Source of the DNA: Bacillota bacterium
Lineage (GTDB): Bacteria; Bacillota_E; JAJZYS01; JAJYTV01
DNA: 10,721 nt
Reading direction: 5' to 3'
Assembly (NCBI GenBank): GCA_021845645.1
Contig: JAJZVM010000142.1
Coordinates: forward strand, 1 to 10,721
In this document: positions 6,280 to 10,721 of the stretch, piece by piece
Numbering within the stretch: the first letter of the stretch is position 1
Layout: each line of letters opens with the position of its first letter
Notes under the pieces: generated by a model
Seen by the model: only the letters and a program-made list of their open reading frames with translations
Told to the model about the DNA's origin: nothing
Databases searched by the model: none
Translations under genes and position numbers: made by a program

Positions 6280-7492
6280 TTTCGCCGAGTCCACGAAGGA
6301 GCAGACGATTCGCGCCTACCTGCACTACTTCGCCGAAACGGAGATCCGACCCCGTTCGCTGGAGGCGGACCGCATGGCCGACATCCAGCCCGACTTCTAC
6401 AGCGTGCTCGACCGCGCGGGCATCTCCACCGAGATGATGCCGCGCGACCCCGGCTCGCCGCGCCCCGCGGAGGGCGGCAAGACGGAGCCCCAGACGCTGC
6501 GCACCGCCGTCCTCGCTTCGGAGGAGCTCTCCTGGGGCGACGCGTCGTTCATGCTCTCGCTGCCGGGACCAGGCCTCGGCGGACCGCCGGTGAGCTTCAT
6601 CGGCACCCCGGAGCAGCGCGAGCGCTTCTTCGCCGTCTTTCAGGACAGGAGCCGTCCGCATTTCGGCGCCTACGCCCTGACGGAGCCCGAGGCCGGTTCC
6701 GACGTCGCGGGCATCCGCGCGCGCTGCGAGGAAGTGCCCGGCGGCTTCCGCATCACCGGCACCAAGACGTTCATCACGAACGGCAGCCGCGCCGACTGGG
6801 TCGTCGTGTTCGCGACAGTGGACCCCGAGCTTGGGCGCGCAGGACATCGCACGTTCGTCGTGGAGCGCGGCAGGGAAGGCTTCAGCGTAGGGCGCAAGCA
6901 CCACAAGCTGGGCCTGCGGGCGAGCGACACGGCGGAACTCGTCTTCCAGGACTGCTTCGTGCCGGAGGAGAACCTGCTCGGCGGGCGTGCCCACTACGAG
7001 CGCCAGCTGAGCCAGGAAGGCTTCAAGGTGGCGATGGCCACCTTCGACTCCACCCGTCCGCTGGTCGCGGCGATGGCCGTTGGCATCGCGCGCGCCGCCG
7101 CCGAGCGCACCCGCGAGCTGGTGCAGGAGCGCTACATGCTCGGGCGGGCCTTGCCGCGCTACCGCGCGCTTGAGGAGAGCCTGGACGACATGGACCGCCG
7201 CGTGCGCGCGGCGCGCCTCCTGACCTGGAAGTCGGCGTACCTGGCCGACGCGCGCCAGCCCCAGAGCCGCGCCGCGTCGATGGCCAAGGCCTATGCGGGC
7301 AGTCAGGCGGTGCAGATCTGCCGCGAGGCGCTGGAACTGACGGCCGACTCGGGCGAGCAGCCGGACGCGCTCCTGGAGAAGTGGTTCCGCGACATCCGCG
7401 TCTTCGACCTGTTCGAGGGCACCGCGCAGGTTCAGCGCCTCGTCGTCGCACGCAGGCTGTTCGACGAAATCGGTGCGAAGGTGGGACTCTGA
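6272..7492 (+). CDS. Acyl-CoA dehydrogenase, FAD-binding catalytic subunit
   Basis: This 406-residue acyl-CoA dehydrogenase carries the FAD/substrate motif YALTEPEAGSDVAG (T137-EPEAGSD-144), the beta-domain signature GFRITGTKTFITNGSRADW, and the catalytic base E382 in FRDIRVFDLFEGTAQVQRLVVAR. It would oxidise an acyl-CoA to the 2-enoyl-CoA, passing electrons to ETF. It lacks the motifs that normally contact the neighbour's FAD. The R-x-x-F-G helix reads RYMLGRALPRYRALEESL, and the QxxGGxG loop is replaced by ALELTADSGEQPDALLEKW. Those motifs are kept in the preceding paralogue, which suggests a heteromeric enzyme. The TTG start overlaps the upstream gene by 8 nt and is supported by AGGAGG with a 9-nt spacer. 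The stop TGA overlaps the EtfB ATG by one base. The acyl chain preferred cannot be told. Confidence 0.9.
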   Translation: MPDFAESTKEQTIRAYLHYFAETEIRPRSLEADRMADIQPDFYSVLDRAGISTEMMPRDPGSPRPAEGGKTEPQTLRTAVLASEELSWGDASFMLSLPGPGLGGPPVSFIGTPEQRERFFAVFQDRSRPHFGAYALTEPEAGSDVAGIRARCEEVPGGFRITGTKTFITNGSRADWVVVFATVDPELGRAGHRTFVVERGREGFSVGRKHHKLGLRASDTAELVFQDCFVPEENLLGGRAHYERQLSQEGFKVAMATFDSTRPLVAAMAVGIARAAAERTRELVQERYMLGRALPRYRALEESLDDMDRRVRAARLLTWKSAYLADARQPQSRAASMAKAYAGSQAVQICREALELTADSGEQPDALLEKWFRDIRVFDLFEGTAQVQRLVVARRLFDEIGAKVGL

Positions 7493-8256
7493 TGCGCATC
7501 ATCTGTTTCCTCAAGGCGATTCTCGACCCGGAGGCGCCGCCGGGCGCCATCCGCTTCGCCGGCAAGGTCGAGAGCGGCGAGGTCGCCACGGTGCTCGGGC
7601 CGTTCGAAGGCAATGCGCTCGAACTGTCGGTACAGATCGCGCAGGCCTCGGCGGGGGGCTTCGTCGCCGTCGCCATGGGCGACGCGGCGCAGGACATCGC
7701 TTTGCGCAAGGCCTTGGCCCTCGGCGCCGAGCGCGCCGTGCGCGTCGACGCCCCGGCAGGTTTCCAGGATCCGCTGGCTGTCGCGCGGCGGCTCAAGGCC
7801 GCGGCAGAGGAGGCGGGCGGGGCTGACGTCTATGTCTTCGGCCGCCAGGCCGGGGACTGGGACATGGGCGTCACGGCGGGCCTCTTCGCGGGGCTGATGG
7901 ATCTGCCCTTCGCGCCGCTCGTGCAGCACGCCGAGGTGGTCGGGGCGAACCTGCGCCTTCGGCGCGAGATCGCGGGCGGCTACGAGGAGAGCCTGCGGGT
8001 GGCGCCGCTCGTCGTGAGCGTCACGAACGGCCCCCTCACCCTGATGCGCCTGCCCAAGGTGAAGGATGTCATGCTTGCGAACCGCAAGCCGATCGATGTG
8101 CTGCAGGCTGCGGCCGAGCCCTCCCTGGAGATCGCCGAGATCGCCCAGGCGCAGGTGACGCGCCAGGGCCGGATGATCACGGGCGACGCGGCGCAGCAGG
8201 CGGCCGGCCTCGCGGCCGAGCTCAGACGGTTCCTGGTCGCGGGAGGTGGCAACTGA
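7492..8256 (+). CDS. etfB: Electron transfer flavoprotein, beta subunit
   Basis: This 254-residue ETF beta subunit, with EtfA, carries electrons from acyl-CoA dehydrogenases to a membrane oxidoreductase in the cytoplasm. The family features are the first strand MRIICFLKAILDP, FEGNALELSVQIAQ, the alternating small-residue core (GDAAQDIALRKALALGAERAVRV), the nucleotide-site region VFGRQAGDWDMGV (G117-RQ-x-x-D122) and REIAGGYEESLRVAPLVVSVTNG. The end is LPKVKDVMLANRKPIDV, the usual 'slpgimkAkkkpi' segment. In the nucleotide-site loop, many family members read D-x-D-x-x-Q-x-G, while here it reads D122-W-D-M-G-V127-T-A; whether the bound cofactor differs is not known. ATG 7492 shares one base with the preceding stop (TGATG), so translation is coupled. 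Confidence 0.92.
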   Translation: MRIICFLKAILDPEAPPGAIRFAGKVESGEVATVLGPFEGNALELSVQIAQASAGGFVAVAMGDAAQDIALRKALALGAERAVRVDAPAGFQDPLAVARRLKAAAEEAGGADVYVFGRQAGDWDMGVTAGLFAGLMDLPFAPLVQHAEVVGANLRLRREIAGGYEESLRVAPLVVSVTNGPLTLMRLPKVKDVMLANRKPIDVLQAAAEPSLEIAEIAQAQVTRQGRMITGDAAQQAAGLAAELRRFLVAGGGN

Positions 8257-9173
8257 TGCGTATCGCGGTGCTTGCGCATCTGCAGGACGTGGGCGAGGCC
8301 CCGGTCCGCGAGGCGATGGGTCTGATGGCGCAGCTCGGCGGCGAGGCGCAGACTCTCCTGCTCGCGCCCGCTGCCCAGCCGGCCGTCGCAGCGATGGGAG
8401 AGGTGCGGCTCGGCGTCCACGCGGCCCTCGCCGACCCTGATCCCGAGATGGCCTATGCAGCAGCGCTGCGGCTCCTGGGCGACCAGGCGCCGGGGCTTCT
8501 GCTGATGCCGGAAGGGCCCCTTTTCGAGATGATCGGCGCGCGCCTCGCGGGCCACTTCGGCATGAGTGCCGTGCGCGACGTCGACGCGGTCGAGCTCGCA
8601 GGCGAGGCGGTCGTGCTGCGCAAGGGCGCCTACGGCGGTAAGGCCTACGTACGGGTGCGTGCGACGGGCGGCGTCGTCGCCGCTCTGCGCGCCGGGGCCT
8701 TCCCGGCGGCGGAGCCCCCTGCGGGAAGCGCAGCGGAGGTGCAACTCGGCGAGCTGCCCGAGGGCGGACAGGAGCGCAAGACGGTGCGCGACACGGCCGG
8801 CGACGACCTCGGCCGCGCCAAGGTGATCGTCTCCGGCGGCCGCGGCCTGGGCAGCGCCGAGGGATACGAGAGCCTCAGGCCCTTCGCGCGGATGCTCGGC
8901 GCATCGCTCGGCGCATCGCGCGCGGCGGTCGACGAGGGCTGGGCCAGCCCGGCGCAGCAGGTGGGCATCACCGGGCGCAAGGTGGCCCCGGAGCTCTATC
9001 TCGCGATCGGCATCTCCGGCGCGAGCCAGCACCTGAGCGGCATGTCGGGCAGCCGACTCGTCATCGCGGTCAACCGCGACGAGCACGCGCCGATCTTCGA
9101 GGCGGCCGACATCGGCGTCGTGGCCGACTGGTACCAGCTCTGGCCACACCTGCAAAAGGCCTTGGAGGGCTAG
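8256..9173 (+). CDS. etfA: Electron transfer flavoprotein, alpha subunit
   Basis: This 305-residue ETF alpha subunit has the FAD-binding C-terminal domain complete. VSGGRGLGS (192-200) is followed by FARMLGASLGASRAAVDEGW, QVGITGRKVAPELY (Q235-VGITGR-241), GISGASQH (252-259), and INRD-type NRDEHAPIFEAADIGVVAD. These residues hold the FAD that shuttles electrons between acyl-CoA dehydrogenase and the quinone reductase. The N-terminal domain (MRIAVLAHLQ onward) is the more variable alpha/beta fold. ATG 8256 overlaps the EtfB stop by one base, with GGGAGGTGG just upstream. The near-repeat at about 8897-8920 encodes the family's LGASLGAS motif and is not a mobile or regulatory repeat. Confidence 0.94.
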   Translation: MRIAVLAHLQDVGEAPVREAMGLMAQLGGEAQTLLLAPAAQPAVAAMGEVRLGVHAALADPDPEMAYAAALRLLGDQAPGLLLMPEGPLFEMIGARLAGHFGMSAVRDVDAVELAGEAVVLRKGAYGGKAYVRVRATGGVVAALRAGAFPAAEPPAGSAAEVQLGELPEGGQERKTVRDTAGDDLGRAKVIVSGGRGLGSAEGYESLRPFARMLGASLGASRAAVDEGWASPAQQVGITGRKVAPELYLAIGISGASQHLSGMSGSRLVIAVNRDEHAPIFEAADIGVVADWYQLWPHLQKALEG

Positions 9174-9176
9174 TCC

Positions 9177-10721
9177 GTGGGCATTCCGCACCGCGTCGTC
9201 TACTGGAACGTACCGGGCCACGCCTGGATGTACCTGCCCTTCGCCATCCTCGTCCTCGTCTTCGTCTACGGCGTATGGCGCCGCTGGCGTGTCTGGGCGC
9301 TGGGGCGCAGGGTGCAGCTGCGGCCGTGGCGGCCGCGCCTGCGCCGGCTGCTGAGCCACGCCGGACTGCAGACCAGGGTGGTGCGCAGGCCCCTGCAGGG
9401 CTACGCCCACCTGGCTCTGGCCGTCGCCTTCGGCCTGCTGTTCATCGGCACCTGCGTCGTCGCCCTGAAGGCGGACTTCGGCCTCCCCGTGATGCAGGGC
9501 GCCTTCTACCTCTGGTTCGAGTCGGCGACGCTCGACGCGGCCGGTCTCGCCGGCATCGTCGCGCTCGCGGTCTTCCTCATCCGGCGCTACGGCTTGCGGC
9601 CGTGGGCGCTCGGGCGGGAGCCCGCGGACTTCCTCGTGCCGTTCACGCTGCTGATCATCCTGATCACAGGCTTCGTGCTCCAGTCGCTGCGCATCTACGC
9701 GACGCACGATCCCTGGGGCGCCTACAGCTTCGTCGGCTACGGCCTGAGCAGGCTCTACGCCGACATGCATCTCGGCATCCCCGCGGCGCTGATCATCCAC
9801 CGCTCGCTCTGGTGGTTCCACCTGCTGCTCGCGTTCAGCTTCCTCGGGGCCATCCCCTACAGCAAGCTCTTCCACCTCTTCATGGCCCCGGTCGCCATCC
9901 TGCTCTCGGATCCCGCGGGCGCCACACGGCTCGAGACGCCGGACCTCGAGCATGCCGAGCGCCTCGGCGTCAACATGCTCTCGGACCTCACGGTCAAGGA
10001 CCTTGTCGACCTCGACGCCTGCACCGAGTGCGGACGCTGCGAGGAGGTCTGCCCTGCGACGGCGTCGGGCAAGCCGCTCTCGCCGAAGAAGGTGATCCTC
10101 GACCTGCGCGAGCACGCGCACCTGAGGCCGCAGGAACCGCTCACGGCGACGATCAAGGACGAGACGCTGTTCGCCTGCACCACCTGCCGCGCATGCATGG
10201 AGGCCTGCCCGGTCGATATCGAGCACGTACCCAAGATCGTCGGCATGCGCCGCTTCCGCGTCATGGAGGAGGGCGAGCTGCCGGCTGGCCTCGCCGAGGC
10301 GGTGCAGGGCATCGAGGAGCGCGGCCATCCCTTCCGCGGGGCGCAGGCCAGCCGCACCACGTGGCTGGAGGGCCTGCCGCTCAAGGAGTGGCAGCCGGGC
10401 GAGAGCTGCGAGACGCTGCTCTGGGTAGGCTGTGCCGGCGCGTTCGACCCCCGCGCGCAGAAGGTGGCGCGCGCTCTCGCCCAGCTCCTGCTCGCGATGG
10501 GCGAGGACGTCAAGGTGCTGGGCCGGCGCGAGAGCTGCACCGGTGATCCCGCGCGCCGCGCCGGCCAGGAGTATCTCTACCAGATGCAGGCCGAGGCGAA
10601 CGTCAAGACACTGACCGAGGTGGCCCCGCGGCGGATCGTGACGATGTGCCCGCACTGCCTGCACCAGCTGGGCGACGAGTACAGGGCGTTCGGCGCCGAC
10701 TTCGAGGTGGTGCACCACAGC
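9177..10721 (+). CDS. ETF:(methyl)menaquinone oxidoreductase EMO-like, membrane FeS/CCG-domain protein (3' end missing)
   Basis: The visible part is 515 residues and remains open at the window end; the family is typically about 650-720. The N-terminus has about five membrane helices resembling the NarI-type cytochrome b subunit (near 16-34, 76-97, 118-136, 152-173 and 200-225). Histidines in or near these helices (YAHLAL, ADMHLG, IIHRSLWWFHLL, KLFHLF) are candidate heme b ligands. Then come two [4Fe-4S] motifs, C282-TECGRCEEVC292-P and C334-TTCRACMEAC344-P. The first CCG-type cysteine-rich domain follows: C419 in WVGCAG, C454 in ESCTGDPARR and C491-PHC494. Proteins of this make-up next to etfBA are known to pass ETF electrons to menaquinone (EMO of syntrophic fatty-acid oxidisers), which is the likely role here. 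GTG 9177 has GGAGGG at 9164-9169 with a 7-nt spacer. The second CCG repeat and the C-terminus lie outside the window. Confidence 0.9.
   Translation, partial: MGIPHRVVYWNVPGHAWMYLPFAILVLVFVYGVWRRWRVWALGRRVQLRPWRPRLRRLLSHAGLQTRVVRRPLQGYAHLALAVAFGLLFIGTCVVALKADFGLPVMQGAFYLWFESATLDAAGLAGIVALAVFLIRRYGLRPWALGREPADFLVPFTLLIILITGFVLQSLRIYATHDPWGAYSFVGYGLSRLYADMHLGIPAALIIHRSLWWFHLLLAFSFLGAIPYSKLFHLFMAPVAILLSDPAGATRLETPDLEHAERLGVNMLSDLTVKDLVDLDACTECGRCEEVCPATASGKPLSPKKVILDLREHAHLRPQEPLTATIKDETLFACTTCRACMEACPVDIEHVPKIVGMRRFRVMEEGELPAGLAEAVQGIEERGHPFRGAQASRTTWLEGLPLKEWQPGESCETLLWVGCAGAFDPRAQKVARALAQLLLAMGEDVKVLGRRESCTGDPARRAGQEYLYQMQAEANVKTLTEVAPRRIVTMCPHCLHQLGDEYRAFGADFEVVHHS

Noticed and set aside
8897..8920. 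Tandem 12-bp near-repeat GGCGCATCGC
   Set aside because: It encodes the conserved LGASLGAS motif of EtfA, so protein constraint explains it.
7980..10718. A 912-codon open frame on the - strand
   Set aside because: It lies antisense to etfB, etfA and the EMO-like gene, which have unmistakable family motifs. Its product is Arg/His/Asp/Glu-rich low-complexity sequence typical of GC-bias shadows.

Overview
The window is a very GC-rich stretch (roughly 70% by eye, not counted). It is packed with genes, all on the + strand, and the supported coding regions cover nearly all of it. Two functional blocks lie side by side.

Block 1 (about 1-4552) is a spore-germination receptor locus. It holds the 3' end of a GerA-family subunit, a GerC-type lipoprotein, a GerB-type permease of the APC superfamily, and a CorA-type divalent-cation channel. 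These four reading frames are chained by three successive 4-nt ATGA stop/start overlaps, so the CorA-like gene looks like a true fourth member of the receptor operon. After an 84-nt gap with two GC-rich hairpins comes a FUSC/aromatic-acid-exporter-type membrane protein.

Block 2 (about 4553-10721) is an acyl-CoA oxidation operon. A TetR-family regulator has a perfect 14-bp inverted repeat just ahead of its start codon. It is followed without real gaps by two dissimilar acyl-CoA dehydrogenase paralogues, EtfB, EtfA and a membrane-anchored FeS/CCG-domain oxidoreductase that runs off the window end. The last protein matches the EMO type (electron-transfer-flavoprotein:(methyl)menaquinone oxidoreductase). 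Electrons from acyl-CoA would pass through the dehydrogenase FAD to EtfAB, then through the FeS clusters and heme b of the membrane protein to the quinone pool. The regulator probably senses an acyl-CoA.

Germinant-receptor genes imply an endospore-forming member of the Bacillota. The extreme GC content, the strong Shine-Dalgarno sites, the GTG/TTG starts and the ETF-to-menaquinone module suggest one of the high-GC lineages (Thermaerobacter-, Symbiobacterium- or Limnochorda-like). The exact genus cannot be read from this sequence.

The two observations most worth following are (i) a CorA-type ion channel translationally coupled to a germinant receptor, and (ii) a pair of acyl-CoA dehydrogenases whose missing motifs are complementary, which predicts an obligate heteromer. 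Apparent long antisense frames (for example 7980-10718 and 2738-4717) are GC-bias shadows of the real genes. No RNA gene, mobile element, CRISPR array or convincing sigma-type promoter was found.
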